Origin: Planctomycetaceae bacterium
GTDB taxonomy: Bacteria > Planctomycetota > Planctomycetia > Pirellulales > Pirellulaceae
Direction of reading: 5' to 3'
Length of the DNA: 64,000 nucleotides
NCBI GenBank assembly: GCA_002726245.1
Contig: PBSM01000033.1
Coordinates: forward strand, 40,034 to 104,033
Made by a program: the position numbers and the translations under genes. The notes below the pieces were generated by a model. The model saw nothing but the letters and a program-made list of their open reading frames with translations, made no database searches and was not told the origin of the DNA. Positions 50,108 to 59,001 of this stretch are shown piece by piece (position 1 is the first letter of the stretch; each line of letters opens with the position of its first letter).

Positions 50108-52044
50108 CTGATTGTGAGTATCCAGGCCGTTGAGCCCAGAATCGGAACCTGCTCATCTTGCCAGCAGCAGCTTCCGCTGTGTCATCCTGGGGCAGATGAA
50201 TCGGTGTCCAACTATCGATCCAGTCACTTCGTACTTCGGCCCTCTTCGACAAAACGACCGTTAGCGTGCCCGACGGCTCGGCTCTGTCCACGACCTTAAC
50301 GGGCAGCCCAGCTCCCGGAACTTATCAATTCACACCGGTTCGCCAGGCACAAGCCCATCAGTTGCTGAGCGGAGGTTTCGCGAGCCGCGACACGGCCTTG
50401 GGAGGCGCGAGGTTTCGATCCGTTTCGGCGGCTTCGGCCTCGGCCAACTGGGCACGCTGGATTTGACCGATCGGTCAGGGGCGACGGCGAATGTCAATCT
50501 CGCCTCGGCAGAAACGCTTGACGATGTTATTCAAGCGATCAACGGGGCCGGCATCGGTGTTGCTGCTCGTGTAAACGATTCGCGAAACGGCCTGGTAGTG
50601 GAAGACACAAGCGGTGGAACCGGCAACCTGATCATCGCCAATAGTGGAGACTCGACAACAACGGCGGACAAGCTGCGAATCGCGACGAACTCGGCGACTT
50701 CGCTTGCCAACAGCGGCTCGCTCGACCTGCAGACATTCAACCAGCAGCAGCTCTCGTCGCTGAACGGAGGTCGCGGCGTTGATGACGGATCGTTCCTCAT
50801 AACGGACACAGATGGACAAGTCGGGGCCGTCAATCTCACAGTCTTGGGGGCGGAAACCGTTGGCGAGGTGATCGATTCGATCAACGCTCTCATCATCGGC
50901 GTGCAAGCGAGAATCAACGATACAGGTGATGGCATCTTGCTGCTGGATCCAGCGAGCGGCAGTGGAGACATCACCGTTAGCGATGTTGGCAGCGGAACAT
51001 CCGCAGCGGACTTGAGACTGGCGGGCACTTCCGTCACCGAAACGATCGGCGGCACTCCAACCAAGGTGATCGACGGCGCGACGACGCTCAAGGTGACGCT
51101 AAACGCGACCGATACGTTGGATGATCTCGTTGAGCAGATCAATGCGGTCGATGGCGACGTTGCTGCCAGCGTGTTTAACAGCGGGACAGGAGCCACGCCG
51201 TTCCGCCTTCCGCTTGCCAGTCAATTCACCGGTGCCCGCAGCGAGTTGCTGTCGATGCCACCCCGCTGAATGTCGGCTTCCAGCAAATCGTGGCGCACAA
51301 GACGCCCTAGTGCTCGTTGGTTTCGCCGGCGCTTCGTCCACTGGCATTCTCGCATCTTCGGAGACCAACGACTTTGACAGCCTAATCGACGGCATCACAA
51401 TCTCGGTCAACGAACCTTCGACCGAAGCAGTCTCCGTGACCGTCGAACAGTCTTCGAGTTCGGTCGTCAGTCAACTTAAGCTGTTTGCCGAGCAGTACAA
51501 CAAACTCCAAGACAAGATCGACGAGCTGGCATTCTTCAACGAAACCGATAATAGCACCGGCGTGCTGTTCGGATCTTCGTCTGTGCTACGGATTCAATTC
51601 GACTTGAGCAACACGATCACAAGCCGCCACTTCGGCGCGGGTTCAATCCAAAGTCTGGGAGAGGTTGGCTTGAGCCTCAACAGCGAAGGCCGGCTCATTT
51701 TCGACGAATCACGCTTCCAGGATAAGTACGACGCGGACCGGCGCGCCGTCGAACAGTTCTTCGCGCAAGACGGATTTGGCGTCGCCCAGAAGCTCTTTGA
51801 CACCGTCGAAGGGCTTGCAGGTGTAACCGGTTCTGTGTTGGTATCGCGGGTCGAGTCCCTGCAGTTGACGATCGACAGCAATGCCAGCCGAGTCACTGCG
51901 CTATCCGAAAGGTTGAACACGGAACGAGAGCGGTTGCTGCTGCAGTTTTTCCGCCTGGAGGGCACGATCAGCCAACTCCAAGGCAATCTAAGCGCTCTCT
52001 CGCAGATTCAAGCACTCACTCCGCTGACCAGCACTCGCAACTAG
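50108..52044 (+). pseudogene. fliD: FliD (flagellar hook-cap) with at least three frameshifts
   Basis: Fragments in different frames together resemble FliD, the filament cap. About 50139-50405 reads LFDKTTVSVPDGSALSTTL and GTYQFTPVRQAQAHQLL after a TGA near 50200. About 50408-51250 reads VSIRFGGFGLGQLGTLDL, then TDRSGATANVNL and repeated IQAINGAGIGVAARVND-type domains. From about 51295 the C-terminal region reads DALVLVGFAGASSTGILA, VVSQLKLFAEQYNKLQDKI and LFGSSSVLRIQFDL to 52044. Adding one G near 50407, 51251 and 51294 (GGC, GTC, GCA codons) restores the frame each time. The extreme N-terminus is poorly recognisable. Filament assembly is not possible with this gene as written. Confidence 0.8.
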
Positions 52045-52222
52045 CAGCAAATGGAATTCGGGTGAATTTGTATAAACTTTGAAAGCGTAGAAAGCGTAAA
52101 ACTTCAATGTGAACGCACCCTTGGTCAAATTCCGTTTGGTGCTAGCCCCGTCTGCTTTCGGTTCCGTCGGCGTTCGGTAAACTATCGGCACGCCGCTGAT
52201 CCTCGACGAGCAGACTCTGCAA

Positions 52223-52831
52223 ATGGCCAAGCTCTATTTCTACTACTCGGCGATGAATGCGGGTAAGTCCTCGACGCTGATTCAATCCAGCCACAACTAT
52301 CGCGAGCGCGGAATGAATACGCTCGTGCTCAAACCACAAATCGATACGCTCGCTGGTGAGAACCAAGTCGCTTCGCGCATCGGCTTGGAGGCCGCTGCCG
52401 TCTCCTTCTCGCACATCGAAAACTTACTGGAACTGACGAGGCGTCTTCACGAGGAGTCACGACGACATTGCCTGCTGATCGACGAAGCGCAGTTCCTCAC
52501 GAAGAAGCAAGTCCAGCAGCTCGGTGAAGTCGCCGATCAGCTCGATATTCCCGTGCTGGCTTACGGTCTGCGAACCGACTTTCAGGGAAATCTATTCGAA
52601 GGAAGTCAGTACCTGTTGGCATGGGCCGATGCGCTGGTCGAGATCAAAACGATTTGTCATTGCGGACGCAAAGCGACCATGGTGCTGCGATTGGACGGTA
52701 AGGGTAACGTCATTCGAGACGGAGAGCAGATCAAGATTGGCGGCAACGACGTGTACTTGTCTGTGTGTCGGAAGCACTTTAGGGAAGGCTTGCCGACTCG
52801 CAAGCAACCTGAACTGCCATTCAGCGACTGA
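52223..52831 (+). CDS. tdk: thymidine kinase
   Basis: The 202-residue type II thymidine kinase phosphorylates thymidine with ATP in the salvage pathway. It shows the P-loop SAMNAGKSS (about 9-17), the DEAQFL catalytic segment near 88-93, the lasso/substrate part GLRTDFQG and paired zinc-ligand sites (ICHCG and CRKHF). Length and motifs match bacterial Tdk. It precedes mutY by 9 bases and may be co-transcribed with it. Confidence 0.94.
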   Translation: MAKLYFYYSAMNAGKSSTLIQSSHNYRERGMNTLVLKPQIDTLAGENQVASRIGLEAAAVSFSHIENLLELTRRLHEESRRHCLLIDEAQFLTKKQVQQLGEVADQLDIPVLAYGLRTDFQGNLFEGSQYLLAWADALVEIKTICHCGRKATMVLRLDGKGNVIRDGEQIKIGGNDVYLSVCRKHFREGLPTRKQPELPFSD

Positions 52832-52839
52832 ACAAAACA

Positions 52840-53931
52840 GTGGCGGTGAAACGATTGACGATGCTCATGGAAGGGAAGTGGAAGCAAAGCGTTCGCCGCA
52901 AGATGCTGGCGTGGTTCGCGCGGAACGCGCGAGACCTTCCGTGGCGGCGCACGAAGGCTCCGTACCATGTCTGGATCAGCGAGATCATGCTGCAGCAGAC
53001 GCAAGTCGTCGCCGTGATCCCCTACTTTGATCGCTTCATCGCCAAATTCCCCACGATCGAATCGCTTGCGAAAGCCAAGGAAGAGGAAGTGCTGCGGCTG
53101 TGGGAGGGACTGGGGTACTACCGCCGTGCGCGGCAGTTACACAAAGCCGCGGCAGTGATTTGGTCCGAGCATCGTGGAGAGTTTCCGTCGCATCACGAAA
53201 ACATTCTCGCCTTGCCTGGCGTCGGTCGGTACACGGCGGGCGCGATTCGCTCGATCGCATTTGATCAACCCGCAGCGATACTCGAAGCCAACACGCTCCG
53301 CGTCTTCAGTCGTTTAACGGGCTTCGCGGGTGACACCACTAGCACGCGCGGACAGCGAGTGCTTTGGGAAGCCGCGGAAAAGCTGCTGCCGCGTAAGCGC
53401 CCCGGCGAATTCAACCAAGCAATGATGGAGCTTGGCAGCGAGGTCTGCACGCCACGGGACCCGACTTGCGAAGCCTGTCCGCTGCGCCTGCTGTGCCCAA
53501 CGCGAGCCCACGGACTTCAAGATCGTATTCCGGCGCCGAAGAAGAAGACCAAGTACGAAGACGTGTTCGAAGTGTGTGTCGTCGTGAGCAAGAAGAATCA
53601 GGTCTTGCTCCGGCGCTGTGCAGAAGGAGAAAGGTGGGCCGGCCTTTGGGATTTTCCGCGTTTCGCGATCGAGCCAAGATCGGGGCCATCGTTTCAGAAA
53701 GAACTGGCCGAATCCGTCCAACGCCTGACTGGCATCTCGGCACATGTGTGCGAACGCTGGAAGACGATCAAGCACGGCGTCACTCGCTTCCGAATCACGC
53801 TGGATTGTCACAAAGCCTACTTCCATTCGGGTCGCAGGCGTAGCGATTCGCGTTGGGTCACACGGGGAGAACTAGCGGAACTACCCTTGAGCACAACGGG
53901 CCGGCAAGTCGCGGACGGCCTGAGTGGCTGA
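52840..53931 (+). CDS. mutY: A/G-specific adenine glycosylase (MutY), catalytic Asp replaced by Glu
   Basis: The 363-residue MutY-type base-excision enzyme removes A opposite 8-oxoG. It has the helix-hairpin-helix LPGVGRYTAGAI (about 125-136), the conserved EIMLQQTQV with the catalytic Glu at about 48, a [4Fe-4S] cluster pattern CTPRDPTCEACPLRLLC (Cys spacing 6-2-5), and a NUDIX-like C-terminal domain (YEDVFEVCVVVSKKNQVLL, GERWAGLWDFPR). Where E. coli has LDGNV with catalytic Asp138, this protein has LEANT (E149). The start is uncertain between GTG 52840 and ATG 52861. Otherwise intact. Confidence 0.9.
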   Translation: MAVKRLTMLMEGKWKQSVRRKMLAWFARNARDLPWRRTKAPYHVWISEIMLQQTQVVAVIPYFDRFIAKFPTIESLAKAKEEEVLRLWEGLGYYRRARQLHKAAAVIWSEHRGEFPSHHENILALPGVGRYTAGAIRSIAFDQPAAILEANTLRVFSRLTGFAGDTTSTRGQRVLWEAAEKLLPRKRPGEFNQAMMELGSEVCTPRDPTCEACPLRLLCPTRAHGLQDRIPAPKKKTKYEDVFEVCVVVSKKNQVLLRRCAEGERWAGLWDFPRFAIEPRSGPSFQKELAESVQRLTGISAHVCERWKTIKHGVTRFRITLDCHKAYFHSGRRRSDSRWVTRGELAELPLSTTGRQVADGLSG

Positions 53932-54180
53932 GGCCCGAGACGGTAGCCGCTTGCAGTCTGAAGAAATCGTCGGTTTCTTTTTGATCTGCGGACTGTGTGG
54001 TTTGCCACAGTTCTTGTCATGGTCTCTAACAGGACCCGAACGTGAAAAAGAAGCCTTCCACCTTTGTGCCTTCTCGAAAGGGATGGGACGTTGATGGGAT
54101 TACCAACCTACAAATTGGATGAGCCGCTAGATGAGAAGTGGCAGGATGTATTATCCTAGGCTGGCTGTGATGTCACACTT

Positions 54181-55000
54181 GTGAAAGAAGATCCAGGCGG
54201 AGGTGAAACTGAGAGTGGCGAGAATGGAGCACGGCCGTTAAGCATTATGGCGATCTTGGATGTGTTGGCTCAGGATGCGGAGGATCGCCGCTACAACATC
54301 GAGATGCAAACGACACTTCCCGTGGATCTTCAGAATCGGTTGACTTTTTACGGCTGTTTGAATTACGTGCGTCAATTGTCTTCCGGCAGCCCTTATCATC
54401 ACTTGCGTCCGGCGATCAGCATTTGCGTGCTAGATCGTCGTCTTTTCGGCTAGGTTGTCGGCCTATCATTTGAGTTTTCGGCTGCGTTGCGATCAGCAGG
54501 AGCATCAGGATTTGGTTTTCACGGATGACTTGGCGTTTCACACACTGGAGTTGCCGAAGTATGTGGTTCCGGGTGATAATGAGTTATGTAGCCTATCGGG
54601 CCTTGAAAAATGGCTCTGTTTTCTGAAGCAAGCGGGCCAACGGGATGTGCATGAACTGGCGCGTCTGTTAGCCGACGAAGTGTTCGAGGAAGCCTCAGGA
54701 GTGTTGGACATGATCTCTCAATCGCCGGAAAACCGGCAGTTTTACGAAGCTCGGTTGAAGTTCCTGCACGACGAAGAAGCTCGCCTCATCGCCGACCGTG
54801 AAGAAGCTCTTGCGGAAGGCCTAGCGAAAGGTCGTGAAGAAGGTGCGGCTCAGGGGACGCTGATTGGGAAGATTCAGATCTTGCAGGAGATCGTTGGTGA
54901 TTCAGTGACCACCACCGACGTCCTGCTCCAGGGGAGTGCAGACGAACTATCAAAGCGTCTCTCTGAACTGCAGGAACGCCTTCGCACCCGCGGCAACTGA
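54181..55000 (+). pseudogene. Rpn-type PD-(D/E)XK nuclease/transposase relic
   Basis: Two out-of-frame parts match the Rpn (PDDEXK_2, recombination-promoting nuclease) family. The first, to 54453, has LSIMAILDVLAQDAEDRRYN with IEMQTTLP, the PD-(D/E)XK core, then FYGCLNYVRQLSSG and AISICVLDRRLF, ending at a TAG that could be a mutated CAG. The second, 54455-55000, continues AYHLSFRLRC, FHTLELPKYVV, LSGLEKWLCFL and a Lys/Glu-rich C-terminal helix with AKGREEGAAQGTLIGKI. The N-terminal 60-80 residues are missing. Such genes act as mobile nuclease units. This copy is dead as written. Confidence 0.7.
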
Positions 55001-55296
55001 TCTTGTTCTTCTCACCGCGGGTGCGACGGTGTTGATTATGGGACATGCTGCCAGGCCCGCGGAACGTGGAGGGCCACGCGTATTCGGGCCAACCGGCGAG
55101 ATTAGCGAAGAGATTCGTTCCGCGAACCGATCCGACTGAATATCCAACGTCGAACGAGGAATGTCGAGGGGAGAAGTTGGAAGAGAAGAAAGTGGGCGAT
55201 GCCCGTAGAGAGGGGATGCGAGCCTAAGCGAACACCGGGCGTTGACGAGGCCACGGCAGCACAGGTTAAGAAGGAGCGGAGAGGAGGCGTCAAGCT

Positions 55297-56163
55297 TCAA
55301 GCCGCTGGCGACTCTCGAACGGGGATGTCGCCGTCGATGCGAATCGAAAGACCACCAGAGGCACGCAGATCGAGCCGATAGGCTTTGCCCTTCTTGACCT
55401 TGATCGATGGTGCCTCGCCGTGAATCGCGCGGATGCCGAGTTCTTCCTGTTTTGTGTCGTCATGAGCGACGTCCCAGAAGTCACCCCAGATCTTCTTCTC
55501 GAAGTCGGACAGCTCAGCGCCGGTACCGTATACCTTTGGTCGGGTCCCTTCCTGGTCCAAAGCAAATCCTTCCCGCGGCTCCTGTCTTTCGCCGAAGAGT
55601 CGTCGGAACAGAACCAGCGACGTCGCGCGATCGATGTCGGCTTCCTCAACGTATTTGTCGTCGAACTTCACCACCCAACTGTCCACGTAGACAACGTCTC
55701 CTGCGATCTCGAATGTACGGACGTCATCGAGGGGATCGCCGTTTTCGTTCAACTCTTGAAACTCAATGACCGTGACGACCGAGTCGTTTTCTTCGTTCCG
55801 CCTTTGATCGACGACGCTGATCCGAGCGACGCGGTGATCGACCTTCAGCAATCGCATGGCAGTGTCCAGCCGTTCGATCTCTCGCTGTTGGTCTTCAACT
55901 TGCACATTCAAGTCCCCGATCTCTGCGTCTTTCTGCTCAATCTGAACGCCGGCCTCTTCGAGCTGAGCATGAGTCAGCTCTAACTCTTCGTGTGCTTCGG
56001 AGAGCGCCTGGGCATGACGTTCAGCTTCCAATTCCTTCGCGTTGAACTGCGTATAACCGTACCATCCACCGACACCGATGCCGCCGAGCAATGTCGCGCC
56101 GACCAGCGTTCGTACAGTGCTGTTGATGATTTCCACTTTCTCCAGCAGACTCTTTTTCGCCAT
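55297..56163 (-). CDS. membrane-anchored coiled-coil protein of unknown function
   Basis: The 288-residue protein has one N-terminal membrane helix (TLVGATLLGGIGVGGWYGY, about 17-36), a coiled coil of about 80 residues (LEAERHAQALSEAHEELELTH, EIGDLNVQVEDQQREIERLD) and a C-terminal globular part with VVTVIEFQELNENGDPLDDVR and IWGDFWDVAHDDTKQEELGI. I believe similar proteins occur in planctomycetes, but I know no function. The N-terminus MAKKSLLEKVEIINST is well defined, and the gene precedes trpC by 132 bases in the direction opposite to tdk-mutY. An envelope or division role would be a guess. Confidence 0.7.
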   Translation of the reverse strand: MAKKSLLEKVEIINSTVRTLVGATLLGGIGVGGWYGYTQFNAKELEAERHAQALSEAHEELELTHAQLEEAGVQIEQKDAEIGDLNVQVEDQQREIERLDTAMRLLKVDHRVARISVVDQRRNEENDSVVTVIEFQELNENGDPLDDVRTFEIAGDVVYVDSWVVKFDDKYVEEADIDRATSLVLFRRLFGERQEPREGFALDQEGTRPKVYGTGAELSDFEKKIWGDFWDVAHDDTKQEELGIRAIHGEAPSIKVKKGKAYRLDLRASGGLSIRIDGDIPVRESPAA

Positions 56164-56295
56164 GACGATGGCTCCCTACAACACGGTTTGCTCAAAGCGA
56201 ATGCGTACACCTTCGACTTTCGTCGGCTTCGTAATTCTAGCTCACGACGAAAGCTGGTCGAGAACGGATCGGAACGATCATAGCAGCTATAGCGG

Positions 56296-57078
56296 CTAAT
56301 GTCCGAGCAAGTCTCGGACGGCTTGTCCAATGTCTGGCTGAGCCATTAGCGACTCGCCAACCAGAATGGCATCAACTCCAGCCGTTTGGAGACGGACGAC
56401 GTCCTGGTGCGTGCGAATTCCACTTTCTCCCACCAGTACGCACTGATCGGGAATCCGATCTCGCAGGCGGATCGTATGGTCGAGATCGACTTCGAAGGTT
56501 CGCAGATCGCGGTTATTCACACCGATTAACGTCGCGCCGGCGTCGAACACGCGCGGCAAGTTATCTGGCTCGTACAGCTCGACGAGTGGCGTCAAGCCTA
56601 GTTCGATCGCTTCGTTGTGGAGTTTCCGTAGAGTGCAATCGTCGAGGCATTCCGCAATCAACAGCACCGCATCGGCTCCCGCGACGCGTGCTTCCAGCAA
56701 CTGATAGGAATCGAGGATAAAGTCCTTACGCAGAACCGGCAGGCTGACAGCTTCGCGGATGTGGCGCAAGTATTCGAGGCTACCTTGGAAATACGGCTCG
56801 TCCGTTAAGACACTCAAACACGTCGCTCCGCTCGCTTCATACTCTTGCGCTATATCGACGGGATGAAAGTTCTCGCGAATGATTCCCTTGGAGGGGCTCG
56901 CTTTCTTGACTTCGGCGATCAGCTTGATAGGACCATCGGCAGCTAACGCGCCAAAGAAGTCGCGGACTGGCGGAGCATTAGCAAGTTGAGCTCGGAGCTC
57001 GGCTTCCGGAAGCTCTTGCTTGGCTTGCCGGATCTCGATTCGTTTGGTCGCGGCGATCTTGTCGAGGATAGTAGGCAT
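56296..57078 (-). CDS. trpC: indole-3-glycerol phosphate synthase
   Basis: The 260-residue (beta/alpha)8 enzyme makes indole-3-glycerol phosphate from CdRP in tryptophan synthesis. Conserved motifs are LIAEVKKASPSKG (about 53-65, with catalytic Lys residues), LTDEPYFQGS (about 92), LRKDFILDSYQL (about 114), LIGVNNRDLRTFEVDL (about 183) and VGESGI followed by VGESLM, the phosphate site. The start at 57078 overlaps the purH stop by one base (TAATG), so it is coupled to purH. No other trp gene lies in the window, so the pathway genes are scattered. Confidence 0.94.
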   Translation of the reverse strand: MPTILDKIAATKRIEIRQAKQELPEAELRAQLANAPPVRDFFGALAADGPIKLIAEVKKASPSKGIIRENFHPVDIAQEYEASGATCLSVLTDEPYFQGSLEYLRHIREAVSLPVLRKDFILDSYQLLEARVAGADAVLLIAECLDDCTLRKLHNEAIELGLTPLVELYEPDNLPRVFDAGATLIGVNNRDLRTFEVDLDHTIRLRDRIPDQCVLVGESGIRTHQDVVRLQTAGVDAILVGESLMAQPDIGQAVRDLLGH

Positions 57079-58646
57079 TAATGTTTGAAGTGGCGGCGGC
57101 CCGTGAAAATCATCGGCAAGCCCAATTCGTTGCAGGCGGCGATCACTTCGTCGTCCTTCTTCGATCCGCCAGGTTGAATGATCGCGCTCACGCCGGCCTC
57201 GGCAGCTTTGTGAATCGAGTCGGGAAAGGGAAAGAACGCGTCGGATGAGAGCACGGATCCGACGGCTCGCTGGTCCGCCTTGCGGATCGCGATGTCAACG
57301 GAATCAACACGGCTCATCTGTCCGGCACCGACACCACACAGGGCGCGATCCTTCGAGAGCACGATCGCATTTGACTTGACGTGACGGCACACCGCCCAGC
57401 CGAAACGCAACTCCGCGAATTGCTCGTCGGTTGGTTGCTGCTGCGTCACGACGCGCCATTCGTCTTCTGGATCACGGTCGGTGTCCGCATCTTGCACCAA
57501 GACACCGCCGTCGATATAGCGGTATTGGCGCCGCGAAGCTGCGTCTTCGAGGTGCCCCATTTGCATCAGGCGAACGTTCTTCCGCCACTTGGGTTTGGTC
57601 GTCAATATTTCGACCGCGGCCGCCTCGAAATCAGGAGCAACGATCGCTTCGACGAACAAGCCAGGAGTGCTGAGATACTCCGCCGTTGCGACATCGACGG
57701 CATCGTCGAACCCGAGCACCGATCCAAACGCGCTGACCGGGTCGCCTTCCATCGCTTTCCGCGCCGCATCACACAATGTAAGTGCCGACGCAGCCCCACA
57801 CGGATTGTTGTGTTTGATCACCGAGCAAGCTGTGTCTGGCAATGACCGTGCGATCGCGAAGGCGCTATCCAAGTCTAACAGGTTGTTATACGACAGCTCT
57901 TTGCCGTTGAGCTGTCGCGCAGACACAAGGCTTGGCCCGCGCGATCCGGCTTCGCCGTACAACGCAGCCTGCTGATGCGGATTCTCGCCGTATCGAAGCA
58001 CGGCTTTCCGGCTGAAGGTCAGATTCACCGCTGGCGCGAACGGGCCGTCGCTCGATTCGCCCGCGAAGTAGTCCGCGATAGCTCGATCGTAGCCGGCAGT
58101 GTGGGCAAACGCCTCAGCAGCCAGGCGGCTGCGCAGGTCCAAAGAAGTCCCGCCATGTTCTTGAATGTCCTCGAGAATCGATGAGTACTGTTCGGGATGC
58201 GTTGCGATCGCGACGAACTTGTGGTTCTTCGCGGCTGCTCGAACGAGGCTTGGGCCGCCGATATCAATCTTCTCGATCGCTTCATCGCGCGTGACGCCTT
58301 CCCGCGCGATTGTTGCCTGGAAGGGATAAAGGTTCACGACGACTAGCTCGAACGTGACGATTTCGTGATCGTCAAGCGCCTGCATGTCGTCGGCACGATC
58401 ATGACGGCACAGCAATCCGCCAAAAACCTTCGGGTGCAACGTCTTCAGACGTCCGTCCATCATTTCGGGAAAGCCGGTATAGGCGGTCACATCGCGAACC
58501 TCGATGCCCTCTCCTTCGAGGTGCTGCCGCGTGCCACCGGTGCTATAGATCTCGATTCCGGCGGCTACCAAACCGCGGGCAAAACTTCCTAAGCCCAACT
58601 TGTCGCTGACGCTGATTAGGGCTCGGCGTGTCGTGATGTTCTCCAT
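57078..58646 (-). CDS. purH: bifunctional AICAR transformylase / IMP cyclohydrolase
   Basis: The 522-residue enzyme performs the last two steps of purine synthesis. The N-terminal IMP cyclohydrolase (MGS-like) domain starts ENITTRRALISVSDKLGL and has ELVVVNLYPF and IDIGGPSLVRAAAKNH. The C-terminal AICAR transformylase domain has RYGENPHQQAALYG, IKHNNPCGAA (about 265), SNAIVLSKD and GGSKKDDEVI. The start at 58646 is the family start; the frame stays open far upstream but is not coding-like there. The stop overlaps the trpC ATG. Confidence 0.94.
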   Translation of the reverse strand: MENITTRRALISVSDKLGLGSFARGLVAAGIEIYSTGGTRQHLEGEGIEVRDVTAYTGFPEMMDGRLKTLHPKVFGGLLCRHDRADDMQALDDHEIVTFELVVVNLYPFQATIAREGVTRDEAIEKIDIGGPSLVRAAAKNHKFVAIATHPEQYSSILEDIQEHGGTSLDLRSRLAAEAFAHTAGYDRAIADYFAGESSDGPFAPAVNLTFSRKAVLRYGENPHQQAALYGEAGSRGPSLVSARQLNGKELSYNNLLDLDSAFAIARSLPDTACSVIKHNNPCGAASALTLCDAARKAMEGDPVSAFGSVLGFDDAVDVATAEYLSTPGLFVEAIVAPDFEAAAVEILTTKPKWRKNVRLMQMGHLEDAASRRQYRYIDGGVLVQDADTDRDPEDEWRVVTQQQPTDEQFAELRFGWAVCRHVKSNAIVLSKDRALCGVGAGQMSRVDSVDIAIRKADQRAVGSVLSSDAFFPFPDSIHKAAEAGVSAIIQPGGSKKDDEVIAACNELGLPMIFTGRRHFKH

Positions 58647-59001
58647 GCGATTCACTTTCCAAGTGGTACGCGCTTCGTAACTCAAACACAGCCGGCGCGA
58701 AGCGGTTGTGGAGTCCTCTGGTTTACGAGTTCGCGAAACAAAGGTCAAGGTGCTAGAGCCGACGCCACGCTCCTTGAAATTGCGAACGAGTCGTTTCAAG
58801 GTTGTTCTGCAGTAATCGCGCCAAATTCCACGCTGTCTACTAAACGAGGGCCGCTGCGATTGAGATAGGCACCGCCGTCGACCGCGAACACGCGCCCCGA
58901 ACCTAGAGGATCTCAGTCGCGCCCAATAGCAGTGAGACGATGCCATGTGGCCACGATATCGCTGCCGACGGAGCCCGGCAAGGAGTTGTCGATCCGTGGT
59001 G
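58647..59001. other. intergenic region between purH and the ABC transporter set
   Basis: In these 355 bases there is no supported gene. The region should hold the purH promoter. No recognised repeat, hairpin with T tract or purine-riboswitch-like core was found by eye. Confidence 0.4.
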
